This document shows positions 1-6,226 of a stretch of 11,102 bases of DNA, one piece after another. This stretch comes from an uncultured Oscillospiraceae bacterium. GTDB lineage: Bacteria; Bacillota; Clostridia; Oscillospirales; Acutalibacteraceae. The notes under the pieces were generated by a model. The model was not told the origin of the DNA. It did no database searches and was given only the letters and a program-made list of their open reading frames with translations. The position numbers and the translations under genes are program-made. How positions within the stretch are numbered: the stretch's first letter is position 1; every line of letters begins with the position of its first letter. Location of the stretch: assembly GCA_900552115.1 (NCBI GenBank), contig URYP01000071.1, forward strand, positions 1 to 11,102, read 5' to 3'.

Positions 1-57
1 TTCATTACCAACGCGATCTTGCTACACTGACCGCGAAGGATTTTATTGATGTGGTTG
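1..57. other. Sequence of unknown origin joined to lacZ
   Basis: These bases replace the lacZ segment that should follow codon 436. On the + strand the frame starting at position 3 stays open through the junction to about 101 and begins HYQRDLATLTAKDFIDVVDQ, which reads like plausible protein. It could be the tail of an inserted gene, a mobile element end, or a misjoined contig end. No inverted repeat or target duplication can be seen because only one side of the junction is in the window. Confidence 0.35.
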
Positions 58-1363
58 ACCAGATCAGCACACTGGTGCGGCTGCGGTCGCGATAAACCAG
101 CCGCTGGATGCGGTCGAGGATCGGCCCGCCAAAGGCCGGATCGTCCGCGATTTTGGGGTAATAGGCTTCGCTGCCGTACAGAGTGGTGACGCCATGGCAT
201 TCCAAGTCGGCCTCGCACAGCACGTATATCCCCAGCTCGTCGCACAGGTCGAGCAGCAGCGGCGAACAGGGATAATGGCTGGTGCGCAGCGCGTTTACAT
301 TGTGCTGCTTCATCAGCATCAGATCGGCCCGCATTTGCCCTGGCGTGACGGCATAGCCCACGGCGGGATCGCTGTCGTGCCGGTTGACGCCTCTGAGCCG
401 CAGCGGACGGCCGTTGAGCCGTACCACGCCGTCCGCCACGCGGATGGCGCGCAGGCCCACAGCGAAAGGAATAATTTCTTTCCCACATTGGAGCAGAAGG
501 GTATAAAGATAGGGCTGCTCCGCATTCCACAACACCGGCTCGGGCACTTCGATGCGCAGGCGACCATCATCGCCGGAGGCGGCGGCTATTTTTTTGCCCT
601 GCCCGTCAAAAAGCTGCGCGCTGACCGGCAGCCGCCCCGCATTGAAGGTACAGTCCACCTCCACCGCCGCGCGGGTATAATCGTCCGACAGCGGGGTGGT
701 AATCACCGCGTCGGCGATGTGCTGGTCTTCCCGCAGCAGCAGGTAGACGTCACGGAAAATCCCGGACATGCGGAATTTGTCCTGATCCTCCAGGTAGCTA
801 CCGTCGCACCATTTCAGCACCAGCACAGCCAGCATGTTGTCCCCGGTCTTGACGTAATCGGTCACATCGAACTCGTCCGGCGAGTGGGATACCTGGCTGT
901 AGCCCACAAAATGGCCGTTCATCCACACATAATAGGCGGCGTCCACTCCCTCAAAGCAGAGGTGCACCCGTCCCTCGGTCTGTTGGCGGGACAGCCGGAA
1001 GGGGCGCAGGTAGGCCCCATAGGGATTTTCCACCGGCACATAGGGCGGGTCATAGGGAAAGGGGTACTGGATATTGGTATACTGGTGATGGTCGTATCCG
1101 TGCATCTGCCAGACCGACGGCACCGGCAGGGAGGCAAAACCCTGTGTAGCGTATGGCGGTTTAAAAAACTCCTCATCCAGCCGGCGGACGTTTTCGCCAT
1201 AGCGAAACTGCCACTGGCCGTTCAGGGATACGTAGCGGTTCGAGCGTTCCCGCGCGCGGGTACAGGCATCGCGGGCCGTCATATAGGGGATAAAATACGT
1301 GCGGGGAGGCAGGGTCCCCACATGCAGGGTATCCATATCTTCAAAGTAGTTTGGAATAATCAT
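5..1363 (-). CDS. lacZ: LacZ-type beta-galactosidase (GH2), N-terminal part; 3' end broken
   Basis: Family role: cytoplasmic hydrolysis of terminal beta-galactosides such as lactose. Visible are the sugar-binding jelly-roll domain (about residues 45-215, with LNGQWQFRY, VPSVWQMHGYD and SYLEDQDKFRMSGIFRDV), a beta-sandwich, then the start of the TIM barrel (LRGVNRHDSDP, NALRTSHYP, CEADLECHGV). There is no signal peptide. The ATG at 1361-1363 is chosen because AAAGGAGG lies 7 bases upstream; an in-frame ATG at 1399 has no such site. Family members are about 1000 residues, but this frame stops after 452. Similarity ends at RTSVLIWS (residue 436, near position 57), exactly where LGNES with the catalytic acid/base Glu should follow; the last 16 residues are unrelated. 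The gene is therefore disrupted, or the assembly is chimeric at this edge. The family call is secure; activity of this product is not expected. Confidence 0.9.
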   Translation of the reverse strand: MIIPNYFEDMDTLHVGTLPPRTYFIPYMTARDACTRARERSNRYVSLNGQWQFRYGENVRRLDEEFFKPPYATQGFASLPVPSVWQMHGYDHHQYTNIQYPFPYDPPYVPVENPYGAYLRPFRLSRQQTEGRVHLCFEGVDAAYYVWMNGHFVGYSQVSHSPDEFDVTDYVKTGDNMLAVLVLKWCDGSYLEDQDKFRMSGIFRDVYLLLREDQHIADAVITTPLSDDYTRAAVEVDCTFNAGRLPVSAQLFDGQGKKIAAASGDDGRLRIEVPEPVLWNAEQPYLYTLLLQCGKEIIPFAVGLRAIRVADGVVRLNGRPLRLRGVNRHDSDPAVGYAVTPGQMRADLMLMKQHNVNALRTSHYPCSPLLLDLCDELGIYVLCEADLECHGVTTLYGSEAYYPKIADDPAFGGPILDRIQRLVYRDRSRTSVLIWSTTSIKSFAVSVARSRW

Positions 1364-1407
1364 GCCGGTTCCTCCTTTGGGGTGGGTACAAATGCTCATA
1401 CGTCATC

Positions 1408-1436
1408 AGTATACCGGATCGCCGGTCAAAAAGATA
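1408..1436 (-). promoter_or_regulatory. Possible lacZ promoter with palindromic operator
   Basis: On the - strand a TATACT -10 (1408-1413) lies 45 bases upstream of the lacZ start codon. The -35 position 17 bases further up is poor (TATCTT, 1431-1436). A perfect inverted repeat ACCGG-ATCG-CCGGT (1413-1426) sits between them, touching the -10. A weak -35 with a palindrome in the spacer would fit a regulated sugar-utilisation promoter, but the evidence is only positional. Confidence 0.3.
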
Positions 1437-1504
1437 TGCGCGATTCCTACAAAAAAGCGCGTGCATTCTTTTCCCTATTCCTCCCTTTATTCACAGCCTG
1501 TCCA

Positions 1505-1533
1505 TTGACGGGAATGGAAATAACTGGTATACT
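1505..1533 (+). promoter_or_regulatory. Sigma-A promoter of rubrerythrin
   Basis: TTGACG (1505-1510) and TATACT (1528-1533) are separated by exactly 17 bases, each one mismatch from consensus. Transcription should start near 1540, leaving a leader of about 138 bases before the rubrerythrin start codon. Confidence 0.85.
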
Positions 1534-1541
1534 GAATTTCA

Positions 1542-1617
1542 AGGCAACGCCTAGGGACAGGGGAAGCCTGGGTGCCGCCGCGAGGCGGCTCCCGTGAAAA
1601 GGTGCAGTACCGTTTTC
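1542..1617 (+). promoter_or_regulatory. Structured 5' leader of rubrerythrin, class unknown
   Basis: Three hairpins follow one another in the predicted transcript: AGGC-AAC-GCCT (1542-1552); GGG-U-GCCGCC closed by a GCGA tetraloop and pairing with GGCGGC-U-CCC (1570-1593), with one U-U mismatch; and GAAAAGGU pairing with ACC-G-UUUUC (1596-1617), with a bulged G and loop GCAGU. No T-run follows any of them, so none is a simple terminator. I do not recognise a known riboswitch consensus. Possible roles are control of rubrerythrin expression by a metal or oxidative signal, or mRNA stabilisation. Confidence 0.4.
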
Positions 1618-1677
1618 TGGTCTCTGCAAAAGCTATGGTATACAAATCCGTCATCTTTAAAAAGGAGTGGGATCATT

Positions 1678-2217
1678 ATGAAAGACTTGAAAGGCAGCAA
1701 AACCGAGGCCAATCTGCTGGCCGCATTCGCCGGGGAATCCCAGGCGCGCAATAAATATACATATTATGCCTCCAAGGCAAAAAAGGACGGCTACGAGCAA
1801 ATCGCGGCCATTTTCACGGAAACCGCCAACAACGAAAAAGAGCACGCCAAAATTTGGTTTAAGCTGCTTCACGACGGTATCGGCGACACGCTGGACAACT
1901 TGGCCGACGCCGCTGCCGGTGAAAATTACGAGTGGACCGATATGTACGCCACCTTTGCCAAGGAGGCTAAGGAGGAAGGCTTTGACAAAATTGCTTACCT
2001 GTTTGAGCAGGTCGGTACCATCGAAAAAGAGCACGAGGAGCGCTACCGCGCCCTGATCGACAATATTGAGGCCGGCCGTGTATTTGAGCGGGACGGCGAG
2101 ATTTATTGGCAGTGTGCCAACTGCGGTTACATCCACAAAGGCTTGAAAGCCCCTGAGGTCTGCCCTGTATGCGCCCATCCGCGTGCCTTTTTCCAAATTC
2201 AGGCGAAAAACTATTGA
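1678..2217 (+). CDS. rbr: Rubrerythrin
   Basis: Rubrerythrin is a cytoplasmic di-iron peroxidase that reduces hydrogen peroxide in anaerobes, with electrons passing through its rubredoxin-like iron site. The 179-residue protein has the N-terminal ferritin-like four-helix bundle, with metal-ligand candidates E20 (AGESQARNKY), E53-x-x-H56 (NNEKEH), an acidic cluster at E96/E99/E100 and E116-x-x-H119. The C-terminal rubredoxin-like domain (about 143-173) has CANC (146/149) and CPVC (162/165) to bind one iron. Length and motif order fit a classic rubrerythrin. The ATG at 1678 follows AAAGGAG by 10 bases; the open frame extends back to 1594 but without a comparable site. It is monocistronic, driven by the 1505-1533 promoter and followed by a strong hairpin. 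Confidence 0.96.
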   Translation: MKDLKGSKTEANLLAAFAGESQARNKYTYYASKAKKDGYEQIAAIFTETANNEKEHAKIWFKLLHDGIGDTLDNLADAAAGENYEWTDMYATFAKEAKEEGFDKIAYLFEQVGTIEKEHEERYRALIDNIEAGRVFERDGEIYWQCANCGYIHKGLKAPEVCPVCAHPRAFFQIQAKNY

Positions 2218-2258
2218 TCTTAAAACGGATGGTTCGCCAAATGGCGCGCGTCCTTTAG

Positions 2259-2299
2259 AAGAACAGGCTCTGCGGAGAATTCCGCAGAGCCTGTTCTTT
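2259..2299 (+). terminator. Long perfect hairpin after rubrerythrin, probable terminator
   Basis: An 18-bp perfect stem (2259-2276 with 2281-2298, loop GAAT) begins 41 bases after the rubrerythrin stop. The T-run is short (TTCTTTG), so termination is likely but helped by the second hairpin at 2333-2365. Confidence 0.65.
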
Positions 2300-2325
2300 G
2301 CTTCGCGGCAATCGGTTGTTAGAAC

Positions 2326-2369
2326 GAAAAATAGCGGCCCTATCCGGTAATCGGAAAGGACCGCTTTTT
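2326..2369. terminator. Bidirectional terminator between rbr and the phosphatase gene
   Basis: A 14-bp stem with one G-U pair and one mismatch (2333-2346 with 2352-2365, loop GTAAT) is followed by CTTTTTG on the + strand and by TATTTTTCG on the - strand. On the - strand it begins 8 bases past the stop of the histidine phosphatase gene. It serves both convergent genes. Confidence 0.85.
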
Positions 2370-2373
2370 GTTG

Positions 2374-3006
2374 TTATTCTTCGTCTTCCCTGCTGTGAAT
2401 CAGGGGCAGGGTGTCCACCGCCTCGGCCACCGGCTCCCGCATCCACAAGGCAGGGGTGATCCGCAGGGTAAAACCGCCTCCGTTTTCCGCCGCCCATTCG
2501 TGCATGGGCGCGCGGGGCAGCGCGTAGGCAGCCATCAGCATCATAATTACGCCGCCGTGCGTGCAAATCACCGCCTCGGTATCTTTATGGCGCATCAAAT
2601 CCTCCACCAGCGCCTCAAATGCGGCCATCACCCGCTGCTGAAATTGTTCGCCGGTCTCGCCGCCGGGGATTTCCACCGCTTCCCCGGCCAGCCAGCGGCG
2701 GAACCGATCGTCCTGCTTCAGATGGGCGGCGCTTTTGCCGTCCCACTCCCCGAAATCGCATTCAGCCAATCCTTCCGATACTTCAATCCGGCAGCCGGGA
2801 TAAAGTACCTCGAGCGTCTGGCGGCAGCGAGTGAGCGGACTGGAAAAAAAGCGCGTACCGCCGGGATACCGATACTGGGTTTTCATGTCCAGCAGCCCAG
2901 TCAGTCCCTCAGGCGACAGAGGCTCGTCCGTCCGGCCAATATAACGCCCGTCAAGGTTCGCCTGCGTCTGCCCATGGCGAATTAAATGGATTTTATAGCT
3001 TTGCAT
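2374..3006 (-). CDS. Histidine phosphatase family protein (phosphoglycerate mutase-like)
   Basis: This is a 210-residue member of the broad-specificity phosphatase branch (GpmB/CobC/PhoE-like) of the histidine phosphatase superfamily, which transfers phosphate through a phospho-histidine. Visible are LIRHGQT with catalytic H11 and R10, FSSPLTR with R60, LAECDFGEWDG with the acid E82, the PGGET motif (114-118) and CTHGG with H150, so the catalytic set is complete. The substrate cannot be read from sequence: alpha-ribazole phosphate, phosphoglycerate or another phosphoester are all possible, and no cobalamin genes are adjacent. The start at 3006 is chosen because RHG then falls at the usual place near the N terminus, with AGAGGTG 7-8 bases upstream; the open frame runs back to 3216 through the divergent promoter region. 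Single gene with its own promoter and terminator. Confidence 0.9.
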   Translation of the reverse strand: MQSYKIHLIRHGQTQANLDGRYIGRTDEPLSPEGLTGLLDMKTQYRYPGGTRFFSSPLTRCRQTLEVLYPGCRIEVSEGLAECDFGEWDGKSAAHLKQDDRFRRWLAGEAVEIPGGETGEQFQQRVMAAFEALVEDLMRHKDTEAVICTHGGVIMMLMAAYALPRAPMHEWAAENGGGFTLRITPALWMREPVAEAVDTLPLIHSREDEE

Positions 3007-3040
3007 TAAAAGCACCTCTCTAAAAGCAGCAATTTGCCTG

Positions 3041-3069
3041 TTTACATTTTGTTGTTTTTCGGCTACAAT
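3041..3069 (+). promoter_or_regulatory. Promoter of the XRE regulator gene
   Basis: TTTACA (3041-3046), a 17-base spacer and TACAAT (3064-3069), each one mismatch from consensus, point towards the regulator gene. The predicted start is near 3076, giving a leader of about 67 bases. Confidence 0.75.
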
Positions 3070-3107
3070 TATAAACGCATTGTATATTTTGTCGAATACC
3101 GCCGAAT
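3064..3107. promoter_or_regulatory. Candidate operator in the shared promoter region
   Basis: A perfect inverted repeat TACAAT-N9-ATTGTA (3064-3084) covers the -10 elements of both opposing promoters. Just beyond it, CGAAT occurs twice with a 10-bp period (3093-3097 and 3103-3107), overlapping the -35 of the phosphatase promoter. Either could be bound by the adjacent XRE protein. Assignment to that regulator is inference. Confidence 0.4.
3068..3095 (-). promoter_or_regulatory. Promoter of the histidine phosphatase gene
   Basis: On the - strand TCGACA (3090-3095), a 16-base spacer and a perfect TATAAT (3068-3073) point towards the phosphatase gene, with a start predicted near 3061. The -10 overlaps the -10 of the opposing promoter for the XRE regulator. 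Confidence 0.75.
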
Positions 3108-3142
3108 TGTCACCCGGTTTTATCATAAAGGAGCGAACGGCC

Positions 3143-3835
3143 ATGACCACTGATTTTCCGCGCATACTATTGGCGCTGCGCAAGGAGCACAAGCTCACGC
3201 AAAAGCAAGCGGCCAAAGACCTGGGCGTCTCGCCCGCCCTGCTGTCCCATTACGAAAAGGGCGTCCGCGAATGCGGCCTGCAATTTGTGGTGCGAGCCGC
3301 GGATTATTACCATGTCTCCTGTGATTTCCTGCTGGGCCGCACAGCGGACCGCTCTGGAATGGCGCCGGAGCTAGTATCTCCTAAAGCAAGGCGGACGGAA
3401 AACCAAAAGCCGCTGGAACTTTCATCCCCCGAGGACCGGCAGCAAAAGCAGGTGCTGCAGGCGGTGCACATCCTGTTCCGTATGCTCCAGACCTGCCGCC
3501 ACCCTCAGCTCACGGAGGAGGTTACCAACGCGCTGTCGGTCATGCTCTACACCCTGTTCCGGGAGTTGTGCGGGAATGGGAAGAAAACCTCCCAAGCGTT
3601 ATTCCCCCTGTCCGGCGCCCAGTTTCCGCCCCTTGCGGCCGCCGCCTTGAGCCGTTCAGTCGCCCGGGTGGGCTGCCTGGCCCAAGGCGTATCCGTGCGG
3701 GAGACCGAGGGCCTGTCCCCCGATGCCATCCCCTCGCTGTCGGAAGAAAAACTGCGCCGGGATTTCCCATTCTTCGCCTCGTCACTGATCCGCCTGCTGA
3801 CACAAGCGGAGGAATCCCTGCGGGGCGCAACCTGA
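3143..3835 (+). CDS. XRE-family transcriptional regulator with uncharacterised C-terminal domain
   Basis: The 230-residue protein begins with a Cro/C1-type helix-turn-helix (about 7-66): RKEHKLTQKQAAKDLGVSPA, then LLSHYEKG and DYYHVSCDFLLGR. This is the classic HTH_3 layout, so it should bind DNA as a dimer. A linker rich in charged and polar residues (67-100) leads to a mainly helical C-terminal half (about 101-230) that I do not recognise; it may sense a ligand or mediate oligomerisation. No peptidase motif or membrane segment is visible. The ATG at 3143 has AAAGGAG 9 bases upstream; the longer frame from 3080 would start inside the promoter region. It is divergent from the phosphatase gene and its promoter overlaps that gene's, suggesting autoregulation and control of the neighbour. 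Confidence 0.85.
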   Translation: MTTDFPRILLALRKEHKLTQKQAAKDLGVSPALLSHYEKGVRECGLQFVVRAADYYHVSCDFLLGRTADRSGMAPELVSPKARRTENQKPLELSSPEDRQQKQVLQAVHILFRMLQTCRHPQLTEEVTNALSVMLYTLFRELCGNGKKTSQALFPLSGAQFPPLAAAALSRSVARVGCLAQGVSVRETEGLSPDAIPSLSEEKLRRDFPFFASSLIRLLTQAEESLRGAT

Positions 3836-3846
3836 CCCGTCATCTA

Positions 3847-3904
3847 TAAAGGCCGGCCATAGGCTGAGGCGCTGTCTGGCGCCCTTCCTTGGCCGGCCCT
3901 TTTT
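3847..3904. terminator. Bidirectional terminator between convergent genes
   Basis: An outer 9-bp stem GGCCGGCCA (3851-3859) with TGGCCGGCC (3890-3898) encloses an inner GGCGC/GCGCC hairpin. CTTTTTA follows on the + strand and a shorter TTTA on the - strand. It terminates the XRE gene; the stop codon of the opposing membrane protein gene lies inside its T-run, so that gene also ends on the hairpin. Confidence 0.85.
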
Positions 3905-4559
3905 ATGGCGTTTCTTCCGGGAGCGCCGGATCCCTTTGCGTCGGTTCACTGCGGGAGGCCCGCGGCGCCTTTTTTAGAAGCGCCGGCGGAATGAGGAACG
4001 CGGTCACTGTGGTTACGCTGACACAGGCCAGACAGAAGAGACGAAAATACCAGTTGTCCACGCCCATCTCGATGCGCTCAAATACGGCCGGTATCACATA
4101 CAGCGCAATGGCCAGCAATTCGTTGATCACCACCATGACGCGCAGGAAATTGACGTCCATTCGTCGGCCGTGCAGAGCGGCCTGCGCCATCGCCGGCGTG
4201 AGGAACAGCTGGATGGTGTGCACCATCGCCAGCGTATTGACCCAGAACATGTCGAAGCTTTGGGAAAAATCGGCGCCGGCCGACCTCACCAGAGCCACGC
4301 CCGCCGCCAGAGGAAACCCGATCAGCAGTACATATACGACGATCCGGCATACCACCCGCGCCGTACGGCTGCTCCAAAAGCGGTAAGACAGCACCGCACA
4401 GATAATGCCGGCAACGAACAGACCGTAAAGCACCGGCTGGGCCGTGGTGGTCAGCACAAACAAAGCCAGCCCCATCACCAGCTGCACGATGGGGAAAATA
4501 ATCAGCAGCTTACGGTACAGGTCGGTGTCCGAGAGAGGAGTGCGTGATTTTCGGGACAT
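3903..4559 (-). CDS. Six-helix integral membrane protein, function unknown
   Basis: I do not recognise a family. The 218-residue product has a short positively charged N terminus and six predicted membrane segments at about residues 18-39, 42-62, 69-91, 104-128, 138-160 and 171-195, then a polar, proline-rich tail (196-218). Polar residues within or beside the helices include H114, Q117, Q126, N146 and E147, but no known catalytic or transport motif is evident. The start at 4559 is supported by AAGGAGG 7 bases upstream; the open frame extends to 4703 without an equally good site. It is a single gene with its own promoter, convergent with the XRE gene, and separated from the glycogen cluster by a terminator and about 245 bases. 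Confidence 0.75.
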   Translation of the reverse strand: MSRKSRTPLSDTDLYRKLLIIFPIVQLVMGLALFVLTTTAQPVLYGLFVAGIICAVLSYRFWSSRTARVVCRIVVYVLLIGFPLAAGVALVRSAGADFSQSFDMFWVNTLAMVHTIQLFLTPAMAQAALHGRRMDVNFLRVMVVINELLAIALYVIPAVFERIEMGVDNWYFRLFCLACVSVTTVTAFLIPPALLKKAPRASRSEPTQRDPALPEETP

Positions 4560-4590
4560 ACGGGTTCCTCCTTGCTCAATATGTGATTTC

Positions 4591-4619
4591 ATTATAGCCG
4601 GTTCTCTCCTAAAAAGCAA
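4591..4619 (-). promoter_or_regulatory. Promoter of the membrane protein gene
   Basis: On the - strand a perfect TATAAT (4591-4596) lies 17 bases from TTGCTT (4614-4619), about 32 bases upstream of the start codon at 4559. The -35 matches consensus in only three positions. Confidence 0.55.
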
Positions 4620-4750
4620 GGGAGGCTTTTGTCGCCCGGACAGAGGTTTTGTAAAACAGTGCGGGCGTTTTATCCCGTCGTTGCCCGCCGTCTTTTCTAT
4701 CACCTTAACAGGGAATCAGAGGAACTCGCTTCAAGGCCGAATAAACGATC

Positions 4751-4785
4751 AAAACGGCTGCCGGTCTGAAACCGGCAGCCGTTTT
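4751..4785. terminator. Terminator at the end of the glycogen cluster
   Basis: A perfect 15-bp stem AAAACGGCTGCCGGT (4751-4765) pairs with 4771-4785 around a 5-base loop. Reading on the - strand it starts 19 bases after the glgA stop and ends in TTTT. The symmetric A/T ends make it potentially active in both directions. Confidence 0.85.
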
Positions 4786-4804
4786 CCATACCGTATAAAG
4801 GCGT

Positions 4805-6226
4805 TTATCCCCGCAGCATCTCCTTGTACAGCCGGATATACTCGTTGGCCGAGCGTCCCCAGCTGAAATCACAGCGCATGGCCCGTTCCACCAGACCAGG
4901 CCAATCAGCCTTGTTGGCATAAGCCCCCAGCGCGCGATGGATGGCATACAGCATGTCGTTGGCATTATAGGTCTGGAAGGTAAAGCCGTTGCCGGAGCCA
5001 TCCCCGCAGTCGTGGATGCTGTCCTTGAGACCGCCGGTTTCCCGTACCACCGGCAGCGCGCCGTAGCGGCAGGCCACCATCTGCGACAGGCCGCAGGGTT
5101 CGCTTTTGGAGGGCATTAGGAAAATGTCGCAGGCCGCGTATATTTTGCGGGCCAATTCCGGCACAAAACCACTGCAATAGCAGAACCTATCCGGATATTT
5201 CTCCTGCATCTCCCGGAAAAAGCTTTCGTACTGCCAGTCGCCCGAACCGAGCACCACCATCTGCACGTCGCTTTGCAGCAGTTCATCCAGCACATATTTG
5301 ACCAAATCCAGTCCCTTGTGTGCGACCAGCCGGGTCACCATGCCGATCAGCGGCACATCCTCCCTCTGAGGCAGGCAGAGCCGCTCCTGCAAAGCCCGCT
5401 TGCAGCCAGCCTTTCCGGAAAAATCATCCGCCGAATAATGCACGGGGATGTCGGGATCGGTTTCCGGATTATAGCTGTCGGTATCAATCCCATTAAGGAT
5501 GCCGCTCACCTTCCAGCGGCGTGCCTGCAAAATTCCATCCAGGCCGTGGGAATACCACGGATCCATGATTTCCTGCGCATAGGTGGGGCTGACCGTCGTC
5601 ACTCGTCCCGCCGCTTCTATGGCGCCTTTCATCAGGTTGACGTCGCCGTCCTGCTCCACCAGTTGTTTAGCCGACTCCGGGATGCCGAAGACATCCTCGA
5701 GGATATCCATGCCGTACCGGCCCTGATATTGGATGTTGTGGATGGTATACACGGTTTTGATGGAGCTGTATTCCTCCCGACCGGCGTAAAACAGATGATG
5801 GTAGACTGGAATCAGCGCCGCCTGCCAGTCGTTGGCGTGGATAATGTCGGGTTTAAAATCGATAGCCGGCAGCATTTCCAGCACGGCGCGGGCAAAAAAC
5901 GCGAACCGTTCGGCATCGTCGTAATGCCCGTACAGTCCCGCCCGCTTAAAATAATACTGGTTATCCAGCAGATAATAGATCACCCCGCCATACCGGGCTT
6001 CAAATACGCCGCAGTACTGCCGCCGCCAGGCCACCGGCACCGACAGGCTAGTGAGGAACGTCATCTGGTCCCGCAGCTCCTGCGGCACCGATTCATACAG
6101 GGGCAGTACCACCCGGCAGCCGATTAGCCGGCGCCTGAGCGCCTGCGGCAGGCTGCCCGCCACATCTGCCAGTCCGCCGGACGCCGCAAAGGGGAGCGCT
6201 TCGCTCGTTGCGTACAATACTTTCAC
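4805..6226 (-). CDS. glgA: Glycogen synthase (GT5, ADP-glucose dependent)
   Basis: GlgA transfers glucose from ADP-glucose to the non-reducing ends of alpha-1,4-glucan in the cytoplasm. The 473-residue length is normal. The N-terminal Rossmann domain has KVLYATSEALPFAASGGLAD (2-21), IIHANDWQAALIPVY (128-142) and TIHNIQYQGRY; the C-terminal half has NGIDTDSYNP, VTRLVAHKGLDL, VVLGSGDWQYE and SKSEPCGLSQM, whose E376 matches the conserved catalytic-site Glu. Where the E. coli enzyme has K15-T-G-G-L, this has A15-S-G-G-L, so that substrate-binding Lys is absent. Translation is assigned to a GTG at 6224-6226, with GGAGG 7 bases upstream and the usual KVLY start; upstream in-frame codons lack a good site. 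It is the last gene of the cluster, set apart from glgD by 358 bases of repeats. Confidence 0.95.
   Translation of the reverse strand: MKVLYATSEALPFAASGGLADVAGSLPQALRRRLIGCRVVLPLYESVPQELRDQMTFLTSLSVPVAWRRQYCGVFEARYGGVIYYLLDNQYYFKRAGLYGHYDDAERFAFFARAVLEMLPAIDFKPDIIHANDWQAALIPVYHHLFYAGREEYSSIKTVYTIHNIQYQGRYGMDILEDVFGIPESAKQLVEQDGDVNLMKGAIEAAGRVTTVSPTYAQEIMDPWYSHGLDGILQARRWKVSGILNGIDTDSYNPETDPDIPVHYSADDFSGKAGCKRALQERLCLPQREDVPLIGMVTRLVAHKGLDLVKYVLDELLQSDVQMVVLGSGDWQYESFFREMQEKYPDRFCYCSGFVPELARKIYAACDIFLMPSKSEPCGLSQMVACRYGALPVVRETGGLKDSIHDCGDGSGNGFTFQTYNANDMLYAIHRALGAYANKADWPGLVERAMRCDFSWGRSANEYIRLYKEMLRG

Larger units (their letters stand above)
1364..1677. other. Divergent intergenic region lacZ / rubrerythrin
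   Basis: This 314-base gap separates the divergent lacZ and rubrerythrin genes. It holds the weak lacZ promoter candidate with its palindrome, the strong rubrerythrin promoter, and a hairpin-rich rubrerythrin leader, each listed separately. Short open frames here (1447-1629 on the - strand, 1572-1754 on the + strand) lack recognisable products and ribosome binding sites and are not called. Confidence 0.6.

Noticed and set aside
194..1597. 467-codon open frame on the + strand antisense to lacZ
   Set aside because: Shadow of the GH2 gene; no domain visible, and it runs through the lacZ/rubrerythrin promoter region.
1570..1617. Known riboswitch class in the rubrerythrin leader
   Set aside because: Checked by memory against TPP, FMN, cobalamin, fluoride, NiCo, manganese, THF and cyclic-di-GMP cores; none of their conserved segments is present.
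1615..1633. Second promoter for rubrerythrin using TATACA near 1629
   Set aside because: The -10-like TATACA has no acceptable -35 at 16-18 bases, whereas the promoter at 1505-1533 is near consensus.
4661..4688. GCGGGC / GCCCGC inverted repeat upstream of the membrane protein gene
   Set aside because: Only 6 bp with a 16-base loop and no T-run; it also lies upstream of the better promoter candidate. Could be chance.
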